Assembly (NCBI GenBank): GCA_024102975.1 | Contig: JAGFJD010000187.1 | Coordinates: 1-57,793, forward strand | Length of the DNA stretch: 57,793 nt | From: Phaeodactylibacter sp. | Lineage (GTDB): Bacteria > Bacteroidota > Bacteroidia > Chitinophagales > Saprospiraceae | Direction: 5' to 3' | Shown: positions 1 through 8,592 of the stretch, piece after piece | Layout: the number at the start of each line of letters is the position of its first letter | Numbering within the stretch: position 1 is the stretch's first letter | Notes under the pieces: model-generated | The model's input: the letters and a program-made list of their open reading frames with translations, nothing else | The model's database searches: none | Told to the model about the DNA's origin: nothing | Made by a program: the position numbers and the translations under genes

Positions 1-58
1 CCTAAAGCCAGGGTTGTCGAATATGAAGCCGGGGAGCGCTTATATTAAATTGAAAACC

Positions 59-916
59 ATGCAGGAAACCGAATTCAACTGGCGTACCGGCGACGGCCTG
101 AATATCTACGCCAAGGAGTGGAAAGCCAACAACCCCCGGGGCGTCATCTGCCTGGTGCATGGGCTGGGAGAACACATCCACCGGTACGATCACCTCGCCC
201 GCTATTTCACGGAAAAAGGGTTCAGCATTATGGGCTACGACCGGCGCGGGCACGGCCGGTCGGAGGGAATCCGGGGCCATGCGCCGGATGCGGAAGCCCT
301 GCTTGATGAAGTTGCCCGTTTGTTGGTCGAAACCGAGATCAATTACCAGGGCCTGCCCGTCTTCCTCTACGGGCAAAGCCAGGGCGGGCTGCTCGCTCTG
401 GCCTATGCGCTCAAACGGCACCCCAATATCCAGGGCATCGTCGCTTCTTCTCCCTGGATACGCCTGAGCTTCGAACCCGCCTCCGTTATGGTCGCCCTGG
501 GCAAGCTCATGTACCGGGTTTATCCCGCTTTTTCCCAACCCAACGGGTTAAATACCGCCCACCTGTCCAGAGACCAGGCAGTCGTAAAAGCCTACGAGCA
601 GGACCCCCTGGTCCACAACCGCATTACCGCCGCTATGGGCATCGCCATGCTCAGCCAGTCTCGCTGGCTGGACAAGTATTCCGGGCCTTTCCCGGTCCCA
701 TTGCTCCTGATGCATGGCACTGCCGACCAGATTACCTCCCCACAGGCCAGCGAAGCGTTGGCCCGGAGGCTGGAGGGAGACGTCACCTTTAAAGCCTGGC
801 AAGGGCTTTATCACGAAGCCCATAACGAAGACATCAAGGAGCAGGTCTTCGAATTTGTTCTCGGCTGGCTGCACCAGCACCTCGCGCTGAAAAAAATGGG
901 CAGGGAGGCGCGCTAA
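59..916 (+). CDS. Alpha/beta hydrolase, monoacylglycerol lipase type
   Basis: Predicted serine hydrolase of the monoglyceride lipase / S33-like family, 285 residues, probably cleaving acylglycerols or related esters. The sequence shows the HGLGEH oxyanion-side motif near the N-terminus, the nucleophile elbow GQSQGG (Ser107), an acid in HGTADQ (Asp223) and a histidine in GLYHEAHNE (His252), so the triad is complete. I see no signal peptide, so it is probably cytosolic. The ATG at 59 is preferred because the family homology begins right after it; the frame is also open to 14. The stop overlaps the convergent glycosyltransferase stop by four bases. Family assignment is firm; the substrate is inferred. 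Confidence 0.88.
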   Translation: MQETEFNWRTGDGLNIYAKEWKANNPRGVICLVHGLGEHIHRYDHLARYFTEKGFSIMGYDRRGHGRSEGIRGHAPDAEALLDEVARLLVETEINYQGLPVFLYGQSQGGLLALAYALKRHPNIQGIVASSPWIRLSFEPASVMVALGKLMYRVYPAFSQPNGLNTAHLSRDQAVVKAYEQDPLVHNRITAAMGIAMLSQSRWLDKYSGPFPVPLLLMHGTADQITSPQASEALARRLEGDVTFKAWQGLYHEAHNEDIKEQVFEFVLGWLHQHLALKKMGREAR

Positions 917-1866
917 AACCGTTGTATGGACTCTACGATATAGGAAGGCCGCTGCTTGATCTCGTTGTATATGTTGGAAAGATAGATGGACATGATGTAG
1001 AGGTTGAGGCAGGTAGTGGCAAAAAATACGGCGATCAGGATGACCAGGAAGGTCCAGCCTGAAAAAGGCTCCCCTATGTTCCCGAACAGGTCTATGCCGG
1101 TAAACTTCACTTTCAGCGCATTGACGATCACTCCCAGCAAAAAGACGACGGAAAAAATGAAGATCCACAGCAGCAAACTGCGCAGAAAGGTGGTGAAAGA
1201 GGTAATAGCGACCAATGAAGTGCGGAACCGGTCCGAAAAAGATTCGTTGACGTCAGGCCGGAGGGGCATGTCCGTTTCCAGGAACGCCGTCCTGTAACCG
1301 ACGATGGAGTAGATGGCCTTCATGTACCGCAGGTTCTCCCGCAGCCGAAGCAGCGAATTCAAAGCCCTTCGGGAAATAATGCGGGTATTGTGCGCCATCT
1401 CGTCGATCTGGAGGGAGGAATAGTGTTTGAGGATATAGTAAAACAGCTTGTATAGCGGTTGGAACCGGAACCCAACCCGGCGGCTCCGGGCGCGCAGGTA
1501 TACGATATCATAGTGTTCCCGCGTCTTTTCGAATAATTTAAGGAGAATCTCCGGATTTTGATAGAACTCGAATTCAAAGATAAGGGTGTAGTCGCCGTTG
1601 GCCCGGTCCAACCCGGCAAGGACGGCGTTGTTCTTGTTCGTGGTCCGGGAGAGGTTGAGCAGATAGACGTTGTGTTTCAGGGCATCGGGCAGGGGATCTA
1701 TGTATGGGGCAACCGGAAGGCGGACCCCGTTGTTTACCAATACAACCTCAAAGTCTGAAAAATGCTCCGTTAATACAGGGAACAGGTTGGACAGGCAGGC
1801 CGGGAGCAATTCCAGTTCCCGGGGATGCTGCAGGACGCCAACGATGGAGATAAAACTGTTGTACAT
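913..1866 (-). CDS. GT2-like glycosyltransferase with two C-terminal membrane helices
   Basis: 317 residues. The N-terminal ~210 residues look like a DPM1/GtrB-type GT-A fold: an opening ISIVGVLQHP strand, VVLVNNG, then an N-K-N-N-A-V-L-A-G-L-D segment typical of polyprenyl-phosphate sugar transferases. Two hydrophobic helices follow at about residues 229-252 and 272-296, as in GtrB-type enzymes that charge undecaprenyl phosphate. The position where the metal-binding DxD normally sits reads FEFEF (about 97-101) before YQNPEIL, so the usual aspartates are replaced. It may be an altered or non-catalytic member. It starts at ATG 1866 and ends tail to tail with the hydrolase. No other cell-envelope glycosylation genes are adjacent. 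Confidence 0.75.
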   Translation of the reverse strand: MYNSFISIVGVLQHPRELELLPACLSNLFPVLTEHFSDFEVVLVNNGVRLPVAPYIDPLPDALKHNVYLLNLSRTTNKNNAVLAGLDRANGDYTLIFEFEFYQNPEILLKLFEKTREHYDIVYLRARSRRVGFRFQPLYKLFYYILKHYSSLQIDEMAHNTRIISRRALNSLLRLRENLRYMKAIYSIVGYRTAFLETDMPLRPDVNESFSDRFRTSLVAITSFTTFLRSLLLWIFIFSVVFLLGVIVNALKVKFTGIDLFGNIGEPFSGWTFLVILIAVFFATTCLNLYIMSIYLSNIYNEIKQRPSYIVESIQRF

Positions 1867-1966
1867 GGAGTGGTCGTTGAGTTAAGCCGGCGAAAATTAG
1901 CCAATAAGGGGGATACTTCCAAAGCCCCTCCCAAGGGATGAAAAAGCCAAAAAAGGCTAAATTCAT

Positions 1967-1988
1967 GGGTTTTTTATATAAAAAACCC
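1967..1988. promoter_or_regulatory. Perfect 22-bp palindrome
   Basis: GGGTTTTTTATA followed by its exact reverse complement, in the 234-bp space between two divergent genes. A second small dyad (GGCGAA-ggg-TTCGCC) lies at 2050-2064, 37 bp before the ABC transporter start. The first could be an operator or a transcription-stopping hairpin; neither role is shown. Confidence 0.5.
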
Positions 1989-2100
1989 TGTTTTTTAGGA
2001 ATTTAGTTTTAAATGATACGCCAAGGCCTTATATTTCGTAAATTGTACCGGCGAAGGGTTCGCCAAAGGTATGTATTAGCAATTAGAGGCGTACTGAGAA

Positions 2101-4290
2101 ATGCCACGTAAATTTCCGTTCTACCAGCAATTGGACGCCATGGACTGTGGGGCGACCTGCCTGAGAATGATCTCCCGTCACTTCGGCAGGTATTATTCTT
2201 TAGAGTTCCTCCGGGAATTGACCTATATGGGCAAGCAGGGAGTTACTCTACTGGGAATCAGCGATGCCGCCGAGCACATCGGCCTGCAGTCATTGGCCGT
2301 GAAGACTACTTATGACCGGCTGGCAAGGGATATTCCCTTGCCCTGCATCGCTCATTGGCGGCAGGAGCACTTTGTCGTCGTTTACAAAGTGAACAAGTAT
2401 TATGCCTGGATCGCCGACCCGGCCTCCGGCAGGTTCAAGCTTACCCGGGAAGAATTCCTGGAAAACTGGGTGAGCGATACCGAAGAGGGCGAAGACCTGG
2501 GCGTGCTGCTGCTGCTCGAAACAACCCCCGAATTTTTTGCCCGCGAAGGAGACAGCACCGATAAATCCGGTTTCGGGTATGTGTTTTCCTATTTCCAGAA
2601 GTATCGCCCGCTGATCATCCAACTGATCGTAGGCCTCTTCCTCGGCACGCTCCTCCAGCTTACCTTCCCCTTCCTGATGAAAGCGATGGTGGATAAAGGG
2701 ATCGACACGGAAGACCTGAGCTTCATCAAAATCGTGCTGATCGCCCAGCTGATCCTGTTCGCCACCCAACTGGCAGTCGAACAATTCAGGAGCTGGATTC
2801 TGCTCCACGTGGGAGCCAGGGTCAATATCAGCCTCATTTCCGACTTCCTGATCAAACTGACCAAGCTGCCGATCAAATTTTTCGACTCCAAGATCAGCGG
2901 CGACCTCATGCAGCGCATCGCCGACCACGAACGGGTCCAGCGCTTCCTCACATCCACCTCCCTGGTCTCGATCTTTACTTTTGTAAATTTCATCGCCTTC
3001 TCTATAGTGCTTTTCCTGTGGCACAAACTGGTATTCTCCATTTTCTTCGGCGGCACCCTGCTCTATCTGGGATGGGTGTTTTTCTTTCAGCAAATGCGAA
3101 GAGAACTGGACTACAAACGGTTCGACCAGTCTTCAGATAATCAGAGCAACCTCATCGAGCTGATCAACGGGATGCAGGAAATTAAACTGCACAATGCCGA
3201 GAAACAGAAAAGGTGGGCCTGGGAACGCATCCAGGCGCGGTTGTTCCGAACTTCCATCAGCTCCCTCCGCATCGATCAACTCCAACGGGCGGGCGCTTCG
3301 TTTTTCAACGAAACCAAGAACCTGCTGATCACTTTTATCGTGGCGCAGGCAGTCATTAAGGGAGACATGACCCTGGGAATGCTGCTGGCCGTTCAGTATA
3401 TCATCGGGCAGCTCAACTCGCCCCTGGGCATCCTGGTAGATTTCCTGCGCAATATGCAGGAAGCCAAGATCAGCCTGGAGCGCATGAACGAAATCCACTC
3501 CAAGGAGGACGAAGAACATGTCGGGGAGAAAATTATCCTGCTCCCTGAATCCGGCGACCTCGTTTTCGAAAGGGTTTCTTTCCAGTACAACGGCCCTCAC
3601 TCCCCGTCCGTCCTGAAAAACATCAACCTGCGGATTCCCAAGGGAGAAACGACCGCCATAGTCGGCACCAGCGGAAGCGGCAAGACGACCATGCTCAAGT
3701 TGCTGCTCAACATCTACCAGCCGACAGAAGGGGCGATCCGCCTCGGAGATATCAACCTCGGCAATATCAACAACCGGCTCTGGCGCAGCAAGTGCGGAGT
3801 GGTCATGCAGGGCGGATATATTTTCTACGACTCTATTGCTAAAAATATCGCCCTGGGAGACGAGATCATCGATAAGCGAAAACTGCTGAAAGCCGTTAAG
3901 GTGGCCAATATCCAGAGCTTCATCGAATCCCTGCCTCTCGGTTACAATACCAAGATCGGCCAGGAAGGCCTCGGCCTGAGCCAGGGGCAAAAACAACGGC
4001 TGCTGATCGCCCGGGCGGTATACAAAAACCCGGAATACATATTGTTTGACGAAGCTACCACCGCCCTGGACGCCTACAACGAGATGGTCATCATGGAAAA
4101 TCTCGAGGAGTTCTTCTACGGCAGGACCGTAGTCATCGTCGCCCACCGCCTCAGTACCGTCATGAATGCAGACAATATCGTCGTGCTCGAAGGCGGAGAA
4201 ATCGTGGAACAAGGCAACCACGACGAACTTACCTACCTCCGGGGCGCCTACTACCAACTGGTCCGCAACCAGTTGGAACTGGGTGCCTGA
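2101..4290 (+). CDS. Peptidase-containing ABC exporter (C39 peptidase, membrane and ATPase domains)
   Basis: 729-residue inner-membrane exporter of the PCAT / bacteriocin-processing class. Residues 1-140 form a C39 papain-like domain with Gln10, catalytic Cys16 (in DAMDCGATC), His90 and Asp106, so the double-glycine leader protease looks active. Residues ~160-440 are the type I exporter membrane domain. The ATPase domain has Walker A GTSGSGKT (522-529), signature LSQGQ (626-630), Walker B YILFDE (646-651) and the H-loop His682. The HlyD-like adaptor follows 69 bp downstream, so the pair should form a type I secretion or maturation export system, with an outer-membrane channel encoded elsewhere. 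I see no double-glycine precursor gene next to it. Confidence 0.93.
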   Translation: MPRKFPFYQQLDAMDCGATCLRMISRHFGRYYSLEFLRELTYMGKQGVTLLGISDAAEHIGLQSLAVKTTYDRLARDIPLPCIAHWRQEHFVVVYKVNKYYAWIADPASGRFKLTREEFLENWVSDTEEGEDLGVLLLLETTPEFFAREGDSTDKSGFGYVFSYFQKYRPLIIQLIVGLFLGTLLQLTFPFLMKAMVDKGIDTEDLSFIKIVLIAQLILFATQLAVEQFRSWILLHVGARVNISLISDFLIKLTKLPIKFFDSKISGDLMQRIADHERVQRFLTSTSLVSIFTFVNFIAFSIVLFLWHKLVFSIFFGGTLLYLGWVFFFQQMRRELDYKRFDQSSDNQSNLIELINGMQEIKLHNAEKQKRWAWERIQARLFRTSISSLRIDQLQRAGASFFNETKNLLITFIVAQAVIKGDMTLGMLLAVQYIIGQLNSPLGILVDFLRNMQEAKISLERMNEIHSKEDEEHVGEKIILLPESGDLVFERVSFQYNGPHSPSVLKNINLRIPKGETTAIVGTSGSGKTTMLKLLLNIYQPTEGAIRLGDINLGNINNRLWRSKCGVVMQGGYIFYDSIAKNIALGDEIIDKRKLLKAVKVANIQSFIESLPLGYNTKIGQEGLGLSQGQKQRLLIARAVYKNPEYILFDEATTALDAYNEMVIMENLEEFFYGRTVVIVAHRLSTVMNADNIVVLEGGEIVEQGNHDELTYLRGAYYQLVRNQLELGA

Positions 4291-4359
4291 GGGTAGGGAA
4301 GGCCCGTCCTCATTCTTCGGCCGGGCCCTTCGGCTGGATTAATCAAAAGTTTTCGGAAC

Positions 4360-5658
4360 ATGCAGGATTATGAGAAAATTGAAATCCGGAGTGAAGAAGT
4401 CCAGGAAATCCTGGGCACGCCTCCGGGATGGATGGCCCGATACGGGACCCTCTTTGCCTTTGTGGTGGTTGTCGTGGTAGGCTGGGTGGGGTTCCTGTTG
4501 AAATATCCGGATACGGTTAAATCGGAGATCACGGTGACGACGACCGACCCTCCCAAACGGCTGGTCACAGAAAGCCGGGGCCGGGTCAAGAAAGTACTGA
4601 AGAATAACGAAGAGGAAGTGTCCGCCGGGCAGGTTCTGATCGTTTTTGACAACAACGCAAGCCTCGAGGATATCCTTACCCTGGAGACCGCCATCATGGC
4701 CGTAGGCAATACGCCTACCGATTCGACCCTCCTTGCCTTTTCCCTGCCCGGAAATGTCGTCCTGGGCGAACTTAAAGACGAGCTTTACGATTTTTACCGC
4801 CGCCAGCAAGACTTAAAACAATACCTGGAGAACCCTTACGACAACCTCACTATAACCCAGCTTGATAAAGAATTGGGGAAAATACAAAGCATGATCCGAA
4901 GCGACCGGGAACGGTGGGCTACCATCGACCGGCAGATCGAATCAGTCGAAAAGAGGCTCCGGCGGGAAGAGCAATTGTCCCAGGAAAACCTCCTGGCCGA
5001 AGAGCGGGTATCGCGCACCCGGGAAGAAATCCTAAGCCTTCGCCGCGCCCGGGAGGGCATCGAGTCGTCGATCAAGAGCAAAGAGCTGGACATCGAAGGC
5101 ATCCGGTCAGAGATGAGCGGAGTGCGCCAGGTCACTAAGGAAGGGCACCAGGAAGCAGCAATAGCCCTGCGGGAGAGTTTCCAGAAATTGCAGAAAGAAA
5201 TGGAGGAATGGAAACGCAGATATGTGATCAGCTCTCCCATCGACGGCATTGTTTCCTTCAACCTGGAGAGCATCAGCGAACAGCAGTACGTTGAGGGCGG
5301 CAGGGAGATCGGAGTGGTCGTCCCCATGATCCGCCAGAAAACCAAAGGGTTTGTGCAGGTCGACATGTCCCGCGCCGGGAAAATACGGCCCGGCCAGAAG
5401 GTGATCGTAAAACTGGACAGCTATTCCTATGCCGAATACGGCGCGATCGAAGCTACGGTTGAAAAGAAAAGCCAGGTGCCCATCGACGGCAATATCATTG
5501 TCGAAATAGGGTTTAAGGAGGACCTGGTCACCACCCTGGGCAAAAGGATAGAGCCTTCCAGAGAAATGAAAGGCGAGGCCACCATCATCACCAATGACAA
5601 GCGGTTTATCGAACGGATATTCGAACGAGTCCGCAGCAAAGTGATTCAGGAAGGGTAG
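4360..5658 (+). CDS. HlyD-family membrane fusion protein of the adjacent ABC exporter
   Basis: 432 residues. A short cytosolic N-terminus is followed by one membrane helix (about 28-48), a first half-lipoyl segment near residues 60-90, a long heptad-rich coiled-coil region (about 145-290), the second half-lipoyl segment beginning at RRYVISSPIDGIVSF, and a beta-barrel part with the typical GQKVIVKLDSY motif. This is the architecture of periplasmic adaptors that link an inner-membrane ABC transporter to an outer-membrane tunnel. Its position directly after the C39 ABC gene on the same strand supports a shared operon. It ends convergent with lpdA, with an inverted repeat in the 63-bp gap. Confidence 0.92.
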   Translation: MQDYEKIEIRSEEVQEILGTPPGWMARYGTLFAFVVVVVVGWVGFLLKYPDTVKSEITVTTTDPPKRLVTESRGRVKKVLKNNEEEVSAGQVLIVFDNNASLEDILTLETAIMAVGNTPTDSTLLAFSLPGNVVLGELKDELYDFYRRQQDLKQYLENPYDNLTITQLDKELGKIQSMIRSDRERWATIDRQIESVEKRLRREEQLSQENLLAEERVSRTREEILSLRRAREGIESSIKSKELDIEGIRSEMSGVRQVTKEGHQEAAIALRESFQKLQKEMEEWKRRYVISSPIDGIVSFNLESISEQQYVEGGREIGVVVPMIRQKTKGFVQVDMSRAGKIRPGQKVIVKLDSYSYAEYGAIEATVEKKSQVPIDGNIIVEIGFKEDLVTTLGKRIEPSREMKGEATIITNDKRFIERIFERVRSKVIQEG

Positions 5659-5669
5659 GGGGGGTAGGA

Positions 5670-5714
5670 GGCAATATGGCTCCCCTGCAGTGAATCCATG
5701 GAAACCATATTGCC
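5670..5714. terminator. Inverted repeat between convergent genes
   Basis: GGCAATATGG (5670-5679) is exactly complementary to CCATATTGCC (5705-5714) with a 25-base loop. It lies between the HlyD-type gene and lpdA, which converge here. There is no clear T-run, so it is a likely but not classical terminator for both strands. Confidence 0.5.
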
Positions 5715-5721
5715 TTGACGC

Positions 5722-7122
5722 CTACAAATGTATCACCTCGTCGTAAGCGGCGGCGGCGGCTTCCATCACCGCTTCGCTCATCGTGGGGTGGGGATGGACG
5801 GCTTTGATGATCTCATGCCCGGTAGTTTCCAGCTTGCGGGCAGCCACCACCTCGGCGATCATCTCGGTGACGTTGGACCCGATCATGTGGGCACCCAGGA
5901 ATTCGCCGTACTTGGCGTCGAAGATCACTTTGACGAACCCTTCCTTCGCCCCGGCGGCGCTGGCCTTGCCGGAGGCCGAGAACGGGAACTTGCCTACTTT
6001 GAGTTCATAACCCGCCTCTTTGGCTGCCTGCTCGGTATAGCCGACGGAAGCAATTTCGGGGCTGCAGTAGGTGCAGGATGGTATGTTGTTGTAGTCCAGC
6101 GGGTGCGGTTTCATGCCGGCGATGTTTTCGACGCAGATGATGCCCTCGGCACTGGCTACATGGGCCAGCGCTGGCCCGGGCACCACGTCGCCTATCGCGT
6201 AAATCCCCGCCACGTTGGTCCGGTAGTATTTGTCGACCTTGATCATGCCCTTGTCCGTCTCAATCCCGAGCGCTTCCAGGCCGATGCCTTCGGTATTGGG
6301 GGTCACGCCGGCCGCCGACAGCACAATGTCGCATTTGATCTCCTGCGTCTCTCCGGTTTTGCGGTTTTTCGCATATACCTTGCAGCCCCGGCCCTTGGTA
6401 TCGACCGATTCGACTGAGGTATTGGCCAGGACTTCTATCCCTTTCTTCTTGTATATCTTGCCCAGTTCTTTGGAAATGTCGGCGTCTTCCCGGGGGACCA
6501 GCCCCTGCTCCAGGAATTCTATGACTGTGACTTCCGTTCCGATGGAATGGTAAAAATAAGCGAACTCGACACCGATGGCGCCGGCGCCGACGACTACCAT
6601 CTTCTTCGGCTGTTTTTCGAGGCTCATGGCCTTGCGGTACTCTATCACGTTCTTTCCGTCGATAGGAAGGCTGGGCAATTCTTTTGCCCGGCCGCCGGTG
6701 GCAATGATGATATGATCGGCGCTGTATTCTTTCTTCTTTCCCTCCGCATCGGTCACTTCGACCTTTTTTCCGCGGGCCAGTTTCCCGTTCCCGTCGATCA
6801 CGGTGATCTTATTCTTCCGGAAAAGGAAATTGATCCCCTTGCTCATGCCATCCGCTACGCCGCGGCTACGTTTGACCATGGCCTCGAAATTGGCGCTGGC
6901 TTTGTCTACCTCGATGCCGTAATCCTGGGCATGTTGTATATATTCGAAAACCTGAGCGCTCTTCAACAACGCTTTGGTGGGTATGCACCCCCAGTTCAGG
7001 CATATGCCGCCCAGGGACTCCCGCTCGACGACGGCTACTTTCATTCCCAACTGGGAAGCGCGGATAGCTGCGACATATCCGCCTGGGCCGCTCCCAATCA
7101 CAATAAGGTCAAATTTATCCAT
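5722..7122 (-). CDS. lpdA: Dihydrolipoyl dehydrogenase (E3)
   Basis: 466-residue flavoprotein that reoxidises the lipoyl groups of 2-oxoacid dehydrogenase complexes and of the glycine cleavage system, passing electrons to NAD+. The N-terminal FAD motif is IVIGSGPGGY. The redox-active disulfide is GGICLNWGC (Cys41, Cys46), a second dinucleotide motif is VVGAGAIGVEFA, and the C-terminal HPHPTMSEA carries the active-site histidine of the dimer partner. The start at 7122 (MDKFDLIVIG) is chosen because family homology begins there; the frame is open 33 bases further. A TATATTTG element at 7203-7196 on the minus strand is a plausible -7 box. The E1-beta gene pdhB lies about 25 kb away in the window. 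Confidence 0.97.
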   Translation of the reverse strand: MDKFDLIVIGSGPGGYVAAIRASQLGMKVAVVERESLGGICLNWGCIPTKALLKSAQVFEYIQHAQDYGIEVDKASANFEAMVKRSRGVADGMSKGINFLFRKNKITVIDGNGKLARGKKVEVTDAEGKKKEYSADHIIIATGGRAKELPSLPIDGKNVIEYRKAMSLEKQPKKMVVVGAGAIGVEFAYFYHSIGTEVTVIEFLEQGLVPREDADISKELGKIYKKKGIEVLANTSVESVDTKGRGCKVYAKNRKTGETQEIKCDIVLSAAGVTPNTEGIGLEALGIETDKGMIKVDKYYRTNVAGIYAIGDVVPGPALAHVASAEGIICVENIAGMKPHPLDYNNIPSCTYCSPEIASVGYTEQAAKEAGYELKVGKFPFSASGKASAAGAKEGFVKVIFDAKYGEFLGAHMIGSNVTEMIAEVVAARKLETTGHEIIKAVHPHPTMSEAVMEAAAAAYDEVIHL

Positions 7123-7264
7123 ATCGGTTGTTTTGTTTTGGTTGGCTGTTTGCAATGAAAGAAACGGGTAGTTAACCCCTATTGTTTTCCGGCTGCAAAT
7201 ATACTCAGTTCTTTGGCTACGGCGAAAAAAGAAAGAAAGGGATCGAAACCAGAGAAGAAGAAAA

Positions 7265-7357
7265 TAAAAAACCCCGCTACTGGTACGCAGCGGAGCTCAT
7301 CTTAACTTGCTGATACTATAAATCTTGTTTAAGCAAGGAGGGTTGTTTCTTTTTTAT
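7265..7357 (-). ncRNA. Candidate small RNA with its own promoter and terminator
   Basis: On the minus strand a TTG (7392-7394) lies 20 bp before TATTTTTA (7364-7371), close to the Bacteroidota TTG-N19-TAnnTTTG promoter, putting a start near 7357. About 60 nt later comes a hairpin, CTCCGCT/AGCGGGG (7272-7295), followed by a run of six Ts: a good intrinsic terminator. The ~90-nt transcript could also pair CTTGCT with AGCAAG internally. It contains only an 11-codon ATG frame. This is a prediction from signals only; it could instead be an lpdA leader element. Confidence 0.4.
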
Positions 7358-7492
7358 CGAACATAAAAATAAAGAACAGCGGCTACCCTTTCAAAAAAAA
7401 ACACTGACAATTTGTCGGACATCAAATTGATGAAGGATATAAGTGTTTTGATTAAAAAACTGGTTTTCACAACTATAATGAATAGAAAAAAA

Positions 7493-7527
7493 CAGAATAA
7501 GAAAAGCCCCTTAACTTGAAAGAGGCT
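7493..7527 (-). terminator. Intrinsic terminator of the 7.6-8.2 kb lipoprotein gene
   Basis: On the minus strand AGCCTCTT pairs with AAGGGGCT (one G-T pair) around a 7-base loop and is followed by TTTTCTTATT. It lies 72 bp after the lipoprotein stop codon. Confidence 0.6.
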
Positions 7528-7598
7528 GATAACCAGAGGTTAGAAGGATTCAACCTGTGGCATATTTTTCTTTGCCGGATTTTTTTCCGGCCCCTTAT

Positions 7599-8159
7599 TT
7601 ACTTGCTGGCAACGCTGCTGACGGGACGTTCGCTCAGGGTGACGACCAGGGCATCGCCGCTGTTTTCGCGCTCATTGTCGATTTTGGCAAAAAAACCGGG
7701 CTGCAGCTCAACGCTTTGCCCCAGGCGAAGTTGCCCGCCTCTTTCCTTTAGGGCATCGGCAACAGAGGCGTAAACTACATAGGCTGGCCCCAGTTGGCCG
7801 AGAAAGTAGAATTTGTTGATCGCCTCCTGTATCCAATACGCAGCGGGCGCGCCTTTGTAGCCGTCAGCGGAATTGAAGTGGAATTCCTGGTGGATATAGT
7901 CGCATCCGGATTGAATGATCGACACCTGAAGGCCCCCGTCAAAAGAAATAGCCTCCACCGCCTGTCCTTCCTCCAGGCGGAAACCATGCCGGGTGACCAG
8001 GTTGACGTCCTCGCCAAAAATGGGCTTGGGGGCCCCGTACCGGCAATCCGCAAAAGAGTCGGCTGAAGAGGACGGCGCATCCTCCATGCATCCGCCAAAA
8101 CAGAACAACACCAGGGCCAGCAGGAAAAGGGGGAGCCTGAATTTTGTGAAATTAAGCAT
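7599..8159 (-). CDS. Hypothetical lipoprotein
   Basis: 186 residues with a clear lipoprotein signal: basic MLNFTKFR, a leucine-rich core and FGGC before a D/S-rich linker, so it is probably attached to the outer or inner membrane. The mature part has no motif I recognise. It carries a conserved-looking segment FHFNSADGYKGAPAAYWIQ and ends in a Val/Ser-rich strand. The ATG at 8159 is preferred over an in-frame TTG at 8165. It stands alone, with a terminator downstream and a 433-bp gap upstream. Function unknown. Confidence 0.75.
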   Translation of the reverse strand: MLNFTKFRLPLFLLALVLFCFGGCMEDAPSSSADSFADCRYGAPKPIFGEDVNLVTRHGFRLEEGQAVEAISFDGGLQVSIIQSGCDYIHQEFHFNSADGYKGAPAAYWIQEAINKFYFLGQLGPAYVVYASVADALKERGGQLRLGQSVELQPGFFAKIDNERENSGDALVVTLSERPVSSVASK

Positions 8160-8592
8160 GATCAAGAGTTAAAATTATCCAATAGGGGGGCAGGATCGGG
8201 GTATGCCACAGGTGGGTCAAGGAGAGGATTGTCGTCTTGGGGGAATTGTCCATGTCGGTATCTGGCTTTCAAATCGTTACCCGGGTGCTGCCCCGGCTTT
8301 GCTTCTGAAAGCCAAATTTATTAAAAAGGTGGTGCATTTTTTCCTATGCTGCCCATCTTATACGAAGAATAATCTTAAATAGTTTCTTTTCTCATAGAAA
8401 AAATATTTCAGCGCGGCATGCGCTTCAGCAGGGAATCCCGGCCCGCTCTCAATCCGGCGTCGACCGCCTTTTTACGCACAGTGGGCCGGGCAACCGCTCC
8501 CTGAACGACATTAAATGGCGATTCAATGGTTAAACAATCAATTCAGTTTCGGCGTTAGGGTAGGGATTTAAAAATCAACTAAAATATTCCTT
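8160..8592. other. 433-bp intergenic region upstream of folE
   Basis: No gene with a start codon is visible. On the minus strand 8408-8540 is open without an ATG and reads like a coding remnant rich in Arg, Ala and Val. The same stretch contains CAGGGA...CCGGCCC and GGGCCGG...TCCCTG, imperfectly complementary blocks that could fold. Its role is unclear. Confidence 0.4.

Larger units (their letters stand above)
7123..7598. other. 476-bp intergenic region with hairpins and a predicted small transcript
   Basis: No protein gene is apparent. From right to left it holds the terminator of the lipoprotein gene (7493-7527), a predicted minus-strand promoter and small RNA ending in its own terminator (about 7266-7371), and the lpdA leader with a TATATTTG box (7196-7203). 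The region is AT-rich. Confidence 0.6.

Noticed and set aside
2290..3093. Long minus-strand frame inside the ABC exporter gene
   Set aside because: It lies wholly within a well-supported gene with intact motifs and its translation is low-complexity without domain features.
8408..8540. Tetrahydrofolate riboswitch upstream of folE
   Set aside because: The conserved cores of known folate riboswitches are not visible, and the arms that pair here do not match them.
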